Source of the DNA: Deinococcus metalli
GTDB lineage: Bacteria; Deinococcota; Deinococci; Deinococcales; Deinococcaceae
Direction: 5' to 3'
DNA length: 64,000 nucleotides
NCBI RefSeq assembly: GCF_014201805.1
Contig: NZ_JACHFK010000011.1
Coordinates: forward strand, 118,502 to 182,501
In this document: in pieces, positions 42,301 to 53,741 of the stretch
Numbering within the stretch: the first letter of the stretch is position 1
How the letters are laid out: each line of letters begins with the position of its first letter
Program-made: the position numbers and the translations under genes
Notes under the pieces: generated by a model
What the model was told of the DNA's origin: nothing
The model's input: only the letters and a program-made list of their open reading frames with translations
Database searches by the model: none

Positions 42301-43050
42301 ATGACCGTCCCGACCCTGCCGCCCCGGCTGTCGCTGTTTGACCTGCCGCTCGATCCCGTCACGCTCGACCACGCACTGGACACGCTGGGCGGGTGGATGT
42401 TCCGGGACGCGCGTACGCCGCACACGGTCGTCACTCTGAACCCGGAATTCATCGTGCAGTGCCAGAGCCAGCCGGACTTCGTGGCGGCGATCCAGGCGGC
42501 GGATCTGGTGACGGCCGACGGCGTGGGCATCGTGTGGGCCGCCCGGCAACTGCTGCACCAGGACGTGCCGCGCGCGCCCGGCTACGACCTCGTGAAGGGA
42601 TTAATGGAACGCCACCGGGGCGACCTGAAGGTGTTCATGCTGGGCTCCAAGCCCGGGGTGGCCGAACTCGCCGCGCAGAATGCCGTGCGCGACTACGGCA
42701 TCCAGGTGGCGGGGACGCACCACGGCTACTTCGACCTGCCCGAGGACCAGCGGGTCGCGGAACTCGTGCAAGGCAGCGGCGCGCATCTGCTGCTGACGGC
42801 CATGGGCGCCCGGCGGCAGGAGACCTTCAACCAGTACTGGCGGCAGGTGATGGGCGTGCCCGTCATGATCGGCTGCGGCGGCGTGCTGGATGTGCTGGCG
42901 GGCAGCGCGCAACTCGCGCCGGACTGGACGCGCCGGATGGGCGTCGAGTGGATCTGGCGGGTGGCCGGCGACCGCAAGCGCTGGGGCCGCGCGCCCCGGC
43001 TGTTTCAGTTCACGCAGATGGTGCAGGCGGAGAAACGCAGGCCGCGCTGA
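42301..43050 (+). CDS. WecG/TagA/CpsF family glycosyltransferase
   Basis: 249 aa GT26 enzyme. VVTLNPEFIVQCQSQPDF, AADLVTADGVGIVWAAR (the catalytic Asp region), FMLGSKPGV and GVEWIWRVAGDRKRWGR are family hallmarks. Members transfer ManNAc(A) or related sugars to lipid-linked precursors in cell-wall polymer synthesis. The ATG is 9 nt after TACAAT, so leaderless. It ends 3 bp from the convergent aminotransferase gene. It may feed the polymer that LCP proteins attach. Confidence 0.93.
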   Translation: MTVPTLPPRLSLFDLPLDPVTLDHALDTLGGWMFRDARTPHTVVTLNPEFIVQCQSQPDFVAAIQAADLVTADGVGIVWAARQLLHQDVPRAPGYDLVKGLMERHRGDLKVFMLGSKPGVAELAAQNAVRDYGIQVAGTHHGYFDLPEDQRVAELVQGSGAHLLLTAMGARRQETFNQYWRQVMGVPVMIGCGGVLDVLAGSAQLAPDWTRRMGVEWIWRVAGDRKRWGRAPRLFQFTQMVQAEKRRPR

Positions 43051-43053
43051 GGC

Positions 43054-44346
43054 TCATTTGGCGACGGTGGCCAGCGCTCCGTCCAGCAGCTCCAGCATCT
43101 CAGCCACTTCCGCCGACGTGATGCTCAGCGGCGGACCCAGCAGCAGGTGGTCGCCGCGCACGCCGTCCACCGCGCCGGAGCCAGGGTAGGTGAGCAGGCC
43201 GCGCCCGCGGGCGGCGGCGGACACGCGCTCTGCGATGCCCGGCTGCGGGAAGGCCTCGCCAGTGGCCGGATCGCCCAGGAGCACGCCCAGCAGCAGGCCG
43301 TGCCCGCGCACCTCCAGCACGTGCGGGTGCCGGGCCGTCAGCTCCCGCAGGCCGGCCATGAGCTGAGTGCCGCGTTCCCGCGCCGCCATCACCAACTTCT
43401 CGCGCTGCACGATGTCCAGCACGCTCAGGCCGGCGGCCACGCTGACCGGGTGCCCCGCGTACGTGAAGCCGTGCTTGAACGCGCCGCTGCCGTCCATGAC
43501 GGTGGCGTACACCTCCGGGCTCGCCATCACGCCCGCCAGGGGCGCGTACCCGGCCGCGAGGCCCTTGCCGAGCACCACGATGTCCGGCGTGGTGTCCCCG
43601 CCCAGCCGCACGGCCAGCGGCGCGCCGCAGCGGCCCATGCCGCTCATCACCTCGTCCGCGATGAACAGCACGCCGTACTCGCGGCAGATCGCCGCGACCG
43701 CCGCGTGATACCCGGCGTTCGGCGCGAGCGCCGCGTCGGACGCACCCACCACCGGCTCGCAGATGAACGCCGAGACCGTGTCCGGCCCGGCCGCCTCCAG
43801 CAGCGCGCGCAGCCGTTCGGCGTCGTCCTGGCCGGACATCGTCGGGTCGGGTTTCGGCATCTTGGGCCATGCGTCCTCGCGCATCAGCGGCGCGTACAGG
43901 GCCCGCCGCGCGCCCATCCCCGACGCCGCCAGGGCGCCCAGCGACGCGCCGTGGTAGCTCGGCACCCGCGTGACCACCCTGAAGCGACCGGGCTCGCCGC
44001 GCTCAACGTGATATTGCCGGGCGAGCTTGATCGCGCTCTCGTTCGCCTCGGAGCCGCCGGCCACCGCCCACAGCCGGAAGTCCGGCAGGTCCAGGAACGT
44101 GGCGAGGCGCGACGCGTAGTCCTCCAGCACGTCGCTCGTGAACTGCGAGCCGTGCACGAAGGCCAGTCGGCGCGCCTGGGCGGCCATGGCGTCCGCCACC
44201 TCGGCCCGACCGTGGCCGACGTTCGCCACCAGCGCGCCGGAACTGCCATCCAGATAGCGCGTTCCGGCCGCGTCGTAGAGGAAGACGCCGTCGGCGCGGA
44301 CGGCCTGCGGATAGGAGGTGCTGCTGCGGTAGAAGACGTTTGACAT
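43054..44346 (-). CDS. Class III PLP-dependent aminotransferase
   Basis: 430 aa. VAGGSEANESAIKLARQYH, RVPSYHGASLGALAASG, FIADEVMSGMGRCG (Asp bound to PLP N1) and the Schiff-base Lys in VVLGKGLAAGYAPLAG are intact. Related enzymes use beta-alanine, GABA, ornithine or diamines. The ATG has AAAGG 6 nt upstream, not a leaderless start. It lies 45 nt downstream of the DinB pair on the same strand; pruA lies further upstream, so amine catabolism is possible. Confidence 0.9.
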   Translation of the reverse strand: MSNVFYRSSTSYPQAVRADGVFLYDAAGTRYLDGSSGALVANVGHGRAEVADAMAAQARRLAFVHGSQFTSDVLEDYASRLATFLDLPDFRLWAVAGGSEANESAIKLARQYHVERGEPGRFRVVTRVPSYHGASLGALAASGMGARRALYAPLMREDAWPKMPKPDPTMSGQDDAERLRALLEAAGPDTVSAFICEPVVGASDAALAPNAGYHAAVAAICREYGVLFIADEVMSGMGRCGAPLAVRLGGDTTPDIVVLGKGLAAGYAPLAGVMASPEVYATVMDGSGAFKHGFTYAGHPVSVAAGLSVLDIVQREKLVMAARERGTQLMAGLRELTARHPHVLEVRGHGLLLGVLLGDPATGEAFPQPGIAERVSAAARGRGLLTYPGSGAVDGVRGDHLLLGPPLSITSAEVAEMLELLDGALATVAK

Positions 44347-44391
44347 GGATGCCTTTCGGAGATCTGCCCTGCACGGAGAAGTGGGCCGGGC

Positions 44392-44855
44392 CTACCACGT
44401 GTCGCCACCCGACGGCGGCGGCCACAGCCCCAGCGCCTGCCGGATCACGACGACCTGACCCAGGTGGTACACGCCATGCCCGGCGAAGGAGGCGAGGGTC
44501 GCGGCCCACGGCTGCCCCTGCGGCGTGCTTCCGGACATGAACGCCGGGTCGCGCGCGAGGTCGCGCAGGCGGGCCTGGGCGGTCAGGAGGTCACGTCGGA
44601 GCGTGTCCCACGCGCCGGGCTCAGGCCAGCCGCCGGCCGCATGCTCGGGCCACGGGCGCGCGTCGCCGGCGGCGGCGTCCAGCAGCCACGCCTGCCAGAA
44701 CTGCACGTGGGCGGCGACCTGCCCCACGGCGTGAGGCAGGCCGGCGGGCACGCGCAGGGCGTCCGCGGCGTCCAGTCCCTCCAGCGCGCGCTCCCACGAC
44801 ACGTTCGCCGGGCCGCCCAGGAACAGGTTCCCGACGGCGCGCTCGGCCGGCCCGC

Positions 44856-44859
<4 letters not shown>
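44392..44859 (-). CDS. DinB/YfiT-like four-helix protein (copy 2)
   Basis: 155 aa. Helix pattern and the histidines AVGQVAAHVQFWQAW and FAGHGVYHLGQVVVIRQ correspond to the metal-binding His triad of the DinB/YfiT superfamily. The C-terminus WPPPSGGDTW is nearly identical to copy 1. The GTG start overlaps the stop of copy 1 (GTGA). These proteins are often thiol-dependent transferases, e.g. bacillithiol-S-transferases, which fits a bshC-containing genome; the substrate is unknown. Confidence 0.85.
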
Positions 44860-45368
<509 letters not shown>

Positions 45369-45406
45369 GCGTGCAGTCTCGCACCGCCGCCGCGTAGGCT
45401 GCGGAC

Positions 45407-45757
45407 ATGATGAAGGCGGACGAAGTGCTGCGGATCGCTATGGCCCGCGACCTGGGCCTCCCGGTGCTGACGTGGGCGGAGGTGAACACGGTGGTCGGCG
45501 CGGCCCTCGGCGTGCGCGGCGTGATCTTCACGGAGGCGGACGTGGCCCCGGAGTTCTTCCGGCTGGGCAGCGGGCTGGCCGGCGAGGTCTTCCAGAAGTT
45601 CACGAATTACCGCGTGGCCGTCGCCCTGGTCGTGCCGGACCCCGCGGCCCACGGTGAGCGCTTCGAGGACCTCGTCCGCGAGCACCGCCGCCACCCCCTG
45701 ATCCGCATCGTGCAGGGCGAGGCCGAGGCCCGCGCGTGGCTGGAGTCGCTGCCGTGA
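45407..45757 (+). CDS. DUF4180 family protein
   Basis: 116 aa. VIFTEADVAPEFFRLGSGLA, then FTNYRVAVALVVPD and AEARAWLESLP follow the DUF4180 pattern: a small alpha/beta domain of unknown role, sometimes next to transcription regulators. The ATG is 6 nt after TAGGCT, so leaderless. Convergent with pruA, 7 bp apart. Confidence 0.82.
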   Translation: MMKADEVLRIAMARDLGLPVLTWAEVNTVVGAALGVRGVIFTEADVAPEFFRLGSGLAGEVFQKFTNYRVAVALVVPDPAAHGERFEDLVREHRRHPLIRIVQGEAEARAWLESLP

Positions 45758-45764
45758 GTGCATG

Positions 45765-47342
<1,578 letters not shown>

Positions 47343-47433
47343 GGGCGTCTCCTTGTGGTGGCGCGAGCCTAACACGGCCACCCTGGGAGCGGAAGATGCG
47401 CTGTCAGACGCACAATTTCGTCCGTTTCCACCT

Positions 47434-47499
47434 CGACAGGGTGGCCTGTCGCCCCCTGTGGACTTTGCAATTGACAGGCGGTCACGCCACGGTCATGTG
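47434..47499 (+). promoter_or_regulatory. Hairpin and TTGACA promoter between pruA and a small gene
   Basis: CGACAGG-GTGG-CCTGTCG (47434-47451) is a perfect 7-bp inverted repeat. A consensus -35 TTGACA lies at 47471-47476, with TCATGT or CATGTG 16-17 bp downstream as a poor -10. The region is divergent (pruA and the 72-aa gene), so the inverted repeat may be an operator for either. Confidence 0.4.
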
Positions 47500-47563
47500 G
47501 CGCGCTCCACCATCTCTCCACCCGGGCCACATCCGCGCCCGACGCCCGCACCCGGAGGTCACG

Positions 47564-47782
47564 ATGCATGTTCCCGCCATTCCGCACGGCTCCCACCCCA
47601 TCGGCAATTACCGCCTTGAGGTCGATCCACACGGCGGCTCCCTGATCCGGGTGCAGGTGGCCGGCGCGTGGCACACCGTCACGCCCGCCACGGCCGAGGA
47701 GGGCCGCACCCTCATCAGCGTGCTGCATTCCCCGTTCGCGTGCGTGGAGGAGGGCTGGATCGTCGGCCGGCGCTCGCCCTGA
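47564..47782 (+). CDS. Small uncharacterised protein, 72 aa
   Basis: ATG at 47564 with GGAGG 7 nt upstream. The sequence (GNYRLEVDPHGGSLIRVQVA, WHTVTPATAEEGRTLISVLH) looks like a small beta-sheet domain. No signal peptide, no family recognised. Convergent with the ROK gene, whose stop lies 1 nt away. The strong Shine-Dalgarno supports it as a real gene. Confidence 0.6.
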   Translation: MHVPAIPHGSHPIGNYRLEVDPHGGSLIRVQVAGAWHTVTPATAEEGRTLISVLHSPFACVEEGWIVGRRSP

Positions 47783-47783
47783 G

Positions 47784-48670
47784 TCAGTCCGCCGGTCGGC
47801 CCGCCCACAGCGCCGCGCCGATCAGCCCGGCGTCGGCGCCCAGCTCCGCGTGCACGATTTCCGGGCGGTAGCGCGGCGGGAAGTGCTCCAGGGCCATGCG
47901 CACCCGGTCCAGGTATCCGCTCCGCAGGCCCACGCTGCCGCCCAGCGCGACGCGCGTGATGCCCAGCAGGGCGGCCACGTCCGCGCTCTTCCACGCGATC
48001 AGTGCCGCAGAGCGCGAGTACGCGGCCTCGGCGCGCTCGTCCCCGGCCTCGGCGGCGTCACACAGCGCGCGCGCGTCCACATGCCCAAGCAGGTGGGCTC
48101 GGGCGTTCAGGGCGGTGCCACTCGACTCGAATTCCAGCGGCCCCAGGGCGCCCAGCGGCGGCACCGGGGTGCCCGGCGCCCACGCCGCCGGCACCGACAC
48201 GAAGCCGAGTTCCGCGTCCAGGCCGTTGCCTGCCAGGTGCAGCCGCCCGCCCAGGATCAGGCCCGCGCCCACGCCGGTGCTGACCGTCACGAACATGAAC
48301 TCCGGCGCGCCCCGACCGGCTCCAGCCTGCGCCTCGCCCCACGCGGCGGCCCGGGCGTCGTTCAGCGCCCGGCACGGCAGGCCCAGGCCCCCACTCAGGC
48401 GCTGTGCGAGGGGAATGTCCACCCAGCCCGGGAAGGTGTGCGTGGCGGTCGCCGTGACGCGGCCCTGCGCCACCGCGCCCGCGCACGCCACGCCCAGGGC
48501 GGTGGCCCGCGCCGCCAGCGGGCGGGCCAGGGCCACGGCTGCGGGAATCACGGCGTCCGGGGTGGACGGTTTGGGCGTGGCGGCCTCCACGCGCTCCGTG
48601 ATCCGGCCGCCGACCACCAGGGCGGCGCGCATGGACGTGCCGCCCACGTCCAGGGCCAGCAGCGCTCCGC

Positions 48671-48674
<4 letters not shown>
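47784..48674 (-). CDS. ROK family sugar kinase-like protein without zinc motif
   Basis: 296 aa. ALDVGGTSMRAALV is the ATP-binding start, VTVSTGVGAGLILGGRLHLA the ROK signature. The usual GEhGH-...-CxCGxxGCxE zinc segment reads AELGFVSV and PPLGALGPLEFESSG: all cysteines and the His are gone. It may still phosphorylate a sugar such as ManNAc/GlcNAc-type substrates, or be a bacterial N-acetylhexosamine kinase relative. The GTG start overlaps the DUF4127 stop (GTGA), so the two act together. Confidence 0.85.
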
Positions 48675-50179
<1,505 letters not shown>

Positions 50180-50200
50180 CCTGTCCAGCCTAGAGCACCG

Positions 50201-50244
50201 GACGCAGCACGCGCCCCACCGGTCGGCGGGGCGCGTGCTGCGTC
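50201..50244. terminator. 17-bp perfect hairpin after the S8 protease unit
   Basis: GACGCAGCACGCGCCCC (50201-50217) pairs perfectly with GGGGCGCGTGCTGCGTC (50228-50244) around a 10-nt loop. It is the longest perfect stem found in the window. It lies 8 nt after the 47-aa ORF and just upstream of the DUF4127 promoter, insulating the two units. Confidence 0.8.
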
Positions 50245-50251
50245 GGCGGGT

Positions 50252-50395
50252 TCAGGCAGCCAGGGGTTTGGTGCGGGTGTCCTTCCAGATGCCGCGGCTG
50301 CCGGCGTGCAGCGTGCCGGGCCGTGCGGCGGGGGAGGGCGTCGGGAGGGAGCGGGGCTGCGGCCCGGCGGGCAGGATCAGTGTGGGCGTCTGCAT
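50252..50395 (-). CDS. Possible 47-aa protein downstream of the S8 protease
   Basis: ATG at 50395 with TGAGG about 6 nt upstream, stop TGA at 50254-50252, 7 nt after the protease stop and directly before a 17-bp terminator. The protein is Pro/Ala/Arg-rich (LILPAGPQPRSLPTPSP) without signal peptide. It fits snugly between the protease stop and the terminator, which argues for a real gene, but composition alone could be chance. Confidence 0.4.
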   Translation of the reverse strand: MQTPTLILPAGPQPRSLPTPSPAARPGTLHAGSRGIWKDTRTKPLAA

Positions 50396-50402
50396 GGGGG
50401 CC

Positions 50403-51743
50403 TCAGCGGAATTTCCCGGCGAGCGCGCCGACGTTCAGCGTTCCGGCGCCCAGCTGGAGGTTGAAGAGTAGGTCCTGGTTGAGCGTGGCGCTGGCCTTCA
50501 CGGCGGTGATCACGGACGCGCTGCTGGCGCCGGTGGACAGCGCCAGGGCCAGCGCGCCGGCCACGGCGGGGGCCGCGAAGGACGTGCCGCTGGCCTTCAC
50601 CAGGCGGGCATCGGGGTAGGTCGTGAGCACGAGTTCGCCCGGCGCGGTCATGGACATGTTGGCGCCGTACTGCGTGAACGCCGACTTCTGCAGGCCCAGC
50701 GTCACGCTGCCGACCGCGAACAGGCCGCTGTTCACGCCGAAGGTGGTCCCCAGACCGGCGCCGGGATACACGATGCCCTGCGTGCCGGCGTTCCCGCTGG
50801 AGTTCACGACCAGGACACCCTGCGCCAGCGCCGCGCTGATCGCGGTGTTCAGCGCGACCGAGTTGCTGGTCGAGCCGAGCGACAGGTTGATCACGCGGGC
50901 GCCGACGCTGACCGCGCGGTTCACGGCCGCCGTGACATTCGAGATCCTGCCGGAGCCGTCCGGCGCCAGGGCGCGCATGGGAATCACCTTGGCGTTCGGG
51001 GCGATCTGCAGGACGATTCCCGCGACTGCGGTGCCGTGGCCGTACTTGCCGCCCGTGTTCTCCTCCTGGGGGTTCCCGTCGCCGCCCACGTAGTCCCAGC
51101 CGCCTGCGCTGTCGATGCGGCCCTGCAGCAGCGGGTGGGCCATGTCAAGGCCGGTGTCGATCACGGCGACCTTCACGCCGCTGCCCAGCTCGGGAATCTT
51201 CTGCTGCGCGGTGGAGAGGCCGAGCCGGTTCCAGTAGGCCGTGGCCGAGGTCAGGTCGGTGTTGTTCAGGAAGCTCGTGCCGCCCGCCCACGTGATGGCC
51301 CCACCGGCCCACGTGGTCAGGCCGCCGGCCCAGGTGGTCAGGCCGCCGGCCCACGTGGTCGCGCCCAGCGCGTCCGCCTCGGGGTCGTCGGTCAGGACCT
51401 TCATCACGCCGTCGGGCTCCACGCCCAGCACGCCGGCGTCGAGGCTGCCCAGTGCCTGCGTGCTCATGCTGCCGGGCGCGAGGGTACCTGCGGTGGCGGC
51501 CGGCACGCTCAGCACGGCGCGGCCCGTCGTGTGGTCGAACACCAGCACCTGGGCGCCGCTCAGCGCCGCGCTCAGGGCCGCGCTGGTCACGCCCGGGCCG
51601 ATCCGCAGCGTCACCAGCTGCCGGTCGCCGCCGGCGTCGGTGCCGGTCGGGGCGCCCACCGACGGCGTGGTGCCGCAGGCCGTGATCGCCATGGCCAGGA
51701 CCGCCATCGACATGAGAGGGAAAGAACGGATGCGTTTGGTCAT
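50403..51743 (-). CDS. S8 (subtilisin-like) serine protease, lipoprotein
   Basis: 446 aa. Lipoprotein signal (MAVLAMAITAC), an I9-like propeptide region (residues 30-125), a tandem repeat TTWAGGL/TTWAGGL/TTWAGGA/ITWAGG (about 128-155), then the catalytic domain with Asp (KVAVIDTGLD), His (KYGHGTAVAG), Asn (VNSSGNAG) and Ser (ASGTSFAAPAVAG). Externally anchored protease. The ATG has CGGAGG 8 nt upstream. The repeat lies at the propeptide boundary, where maturation cleavage is expected. Confidence 0.93.
   Translation of the reverse strand: MTKRIRSFPLMSMAVLAMAITACGTTPSVGAPTGTDAGGDRQLVTLRIGPGVTSAALSAALSGAQVLVFDHTTGRAVLSVPAATAGTLAPGSMSTQALGSLDAGVLGVEPDGVMKVLTDDPEADALGATTWAGGLTTWAGGLTTWAGGAITWAGGTSFLNNTDLTSATAYWNRLGLSTAQQKIPELGSGVKVAVIDTGLDMAHPLLQGRIDSAGGWDYVGGDGNPQEENTGGKYGHGTAVAGIVLQIAPNAKVIPMRALAPDGSGRISNVTAAVNRAVSVGARVINLSLGSTSNSVALNTAISAALAQGVLVVNSSGNAGTQGIVYPGAGLGTTFGVNSGLFAVGSVTLGLQKSAFTQYGANMSMTAPGELVLTTYPDARLVKASGTSFAAPAVAGALALALSTGASSASVITAVKASATLNQDLLFNLQLGAGTLNVGALAGKFR
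51286..51369. repeat. Four 21-bp tandem units inside the S8 protease gene
   Basis: Four consecutive 21-bp units begin at 51286, 51307, 51328 and 51349 with GCCCACGTG or GCCCAGGTG. Units 2 and 3 differ by one base. Each encodes the 7-residue motif T-(T/I)-W-A-G-G-x. Copy number could vary between strains. Confidence 0.9.
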
Positions 51744-51917
51744 GGGCAGGGCCTCCGGGAAGAGCGGCTGGCCGCCTCACTGGCCACCAGGGTCTTCGAC
51801 ACATGAAGTTTTCCTCACGCGTGTGACTGCCCCGTGACCTTTCAGACCCCAAAGTCACTCCCCGGCGGGGGCAGCCGGCCGCGCGCCAGCGCCTCGCCGG
51901 CCTCGCGCCGGAGCTGT

Positions 51918-52009
51918 TCACATTCGAGTCACATTTTCGCCCCAGTCCGAGGGGCGCCCTGACATTTGACCGTCCTGGACGCCCCGTTTCGCTGTCAGAG
52001 TGCTGTCAG
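51918..52009 (-). promoter_or_regulatory. Two sets of 11-bp-phased direct repeats upstream of the S8 protease
   Basis: TCACATT occurs at 51918-51924 and 51929-51935 (11-bp period), and GCTGTCAG at 51991-51998 and 52002-52009 (11-bp period). Head-to-tail repeats one helical turn apart are the usual target form of OmpR/PhoB-type response regulators. The region (51744-52029) lies between pntB and the protease gene and otherwise has no gene. Confidence 0.4.
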
Positions 52010-52029
52010 AACGCGCCCGGCGGCCTGCG

Positions 52030-53397
52030 TCAGCCCATGCCCTTGAGGTTCGTGACCACGTCCGCGATGGCCTGCTGCGCGCTGCCGTACAGCATGGAGG
52101 TGTTCTCGCGGTAGAACAGCTCGTTCTCGATGCCGCTGTAGCCGGCGCCCTTGCCGCGCTTGACCACGATCACCTGGGCGGCGCGGTCGGCGTCCAGGAT
52201 CGGCATGCCGTAGATCGGACTGGCCTTGTCGTGCCGCGCGACCGGATTCACCACGTCGTTCGCGCCGATCACCAGCGCCACGTCCGTCAGCGGGAAATCC
52301 GCGTTGATCTCCTCCAGGTCGAAGATCTTGTCGTAGGGCACACCTGCCTCGGCCAGCAGCACGTTCATGTGGCCGGGCATGCGCCCCGCGACCGGGTGGA
52401 TGGCGAAGCGGACGTCCACCCCGGCGCCTTCCAGCAGCTTGGCCATCTCCTGCACCTTGTGCTGCGCGCCCGCGACCGCCATGCCGTAGCCCGGCACCAC
52501 GACCACCCGCTGCGCGTAGCGCATCATCGCGGCGGCGTCCAGCGCGCTCAGTTCGCGCATGGTGCCGGCCACGCCGCTCCCGCCGCCCTGCGCCTCGCCG
52601 GTCATCGGCGTGAAGATGATGTTCGAGATCGGCCGGTTCATGGCCCGCGCCATCAGCTGCGTGAGCAGCGTGCCGGACGCGCCCACCACGATCCCCGCGA
52701 TGATCAGGGCCGGGATGCCCAGCACGTAGCCCTCGAAGCCCACCGCGAGGCCCGTGAAGGCGTTCAGCAGCGAGATCACGACCGGCATGTCCGCCCCGCC
52801 GATGGGCGACGTGAGCACCACGCCCAGCAGCAGCGCCAGCACGTAGAACAGCACCAGCACGGCCGGCGTGCCCCCGGTCGCCACCGTCAGCAGACCCAGC
52901 AGGACGACCACGGCGGCCAGCGCGGCGTTCACGGTGTTCTGGGCGGGCAGGCGCCACGCGCGTTTCATCACGCCCTGCAATTTCAGGAACGCGACCACCG
53001 AGCCGCTGAACGCCACGGAGCCGATCAGCGAGCCCAGCACTGCCAGCGTGAGCGGCAGGGCGCCGTGCACCTCGCCCCGCGCGAACTCCAGCGCCGCAAT
53101 CGCCGCCGCCGCGCCGCCGCCCATGCCGTTGTACACCGCGACCATCTGCGGCATGTCGGTCATCTTCACGACGCGGCCCAGGTACCACGCGGCGCCGCCG
53201 CCCAGCACGATCGCCAGCAGCATCAGGCCGATGTTCCCCAGGCCCGGTGTCAGGAAGGTCACGATGGTTGCCAGGACCATGCCCACGCCCGCCCACACGA
53301 TGCCGCGCCGCGCGGTGGCCGGCGACGACATGGCTTTCAGGCCGAGGATGAACAGCGCCGCCACCACGACGTACGTCAGGTCGATGAAGGTCTGCAT
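52030..53397 (-). CDS. pntB: NAD(P) transhydrogenase subunit beta
   Basis: 455 aa. About nine membrane helices up to residue 265, then the NADP(H)-binding domain III: VVVVPGYGMAVAGAQHKVQE, FAIHPVAGRMPGHMNVLLAE, VALVIGANDVVNPVAR. It couples hydride transfer between NADH and NADP+ to proton import. ATG 53397 lies 2 nt after the pntAB stop. Last gene of the three-gene pnt operon. Confidence 0.96.
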   Translation of the reverse strand: MQTFIDLTYVVVAALFILGLKAMSSPATARRGIVWAGVGMVLATIVTFLTPGLGNIGLMLLAIVLGGGAAWYLGRVVKMTDMPQMVAVYNGMGGGAAAAIAALEFARGEVHGALPLTLAVLGSLIGSVAFSGSVVAFLKLQGVMKRAWRLPAQNTVNAALAAVVVLLGLLTVATGGTPAVLVLFYVLALLLGVVLTSPIGGADMPVVISLLNAFTGLAVGFEGYVLGIPALIIAGIVVGASGTLLTQLMARAMNRPISNIIFTPMTGEAQGGGSGVAGTMRELSALDAAAMMRYAQRVVVVPGYGMAVAGAQHKVQEMAKLLEGAGVDVRFAIHPVAGRMPGHMNVLLAEAGVPYDKIFDLEEINADFPLTDVALVIGANDVVNPVARHDKASPIYGMPILDADRAAQVIVVKRGKGAGYSGIENELFYRENTSMLYGSAQQAIADVVTNLKGMG

Positions 53398-53399
53398 GC

Positions 53400-53714
53400 C
53401 TACTTCACGCGCTCCGCGCCGGGCATCGCGGGCGCTCCCCGCCGGTCGCTGCGGAACATGGCCAGCATCCGCTCGGTGACCACGTAGCCGCCCGCGGCGT
53501 TCGCGGCGCCGAGCAGCACGGCGAAGAAGCCGATGGCCTGCTCCAGCGGCGAGGCCGCATGGCCCAGCGCGACCATCGCGCCGACCAGCACCACGCCGTG
53601 CACGAAGTTCGAGCCGGACATCAGGGGCGTGTGCAGGATCACGGGCACGCGCGCGATCACCTCGTAGCCGGTGAAGGCGGCCAGCATGAAGATGTACAGA
53701 TAGAACAGGTCCAT
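53400..53714 (-). CDS. pntAB: NAD(P) transhydrogenase subunit alpha part 2
   Basis: 104 aa, three membrane helices (LFYLYIFMLAAFTGYEVIAR, NFVHGVVLVGAMVALGHA, IGFFAVLLGAANAAGGY). It forms part of the membrane domain II. Split alpha chains (pntAA/pntAB) are typical of Rhodospirillum and Deinococcus. Located between pntAA and pntB with short gaps. Confidence 0.94.
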   Translation of the reverse strand: MDLFYLYIFMLAAFTGYEVIARVPVILHTPLMSGSNFVHGVVLVGAMVALGHAASPLEQAIGFFAVLLGAANAAGGYVVTERMLAMFRSDRRGAPAMPGAERVK

Positions 53715-53741
53715 AGGGCATCCTCCGGGATGGAGAGGCGA

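Noticed and set aside
51286..51369. CRISPR-like array
   Set aside because: The 21-bp units are directly adjacent without spacers and are in frame in the S8 protease; they are coding tandem repeats.
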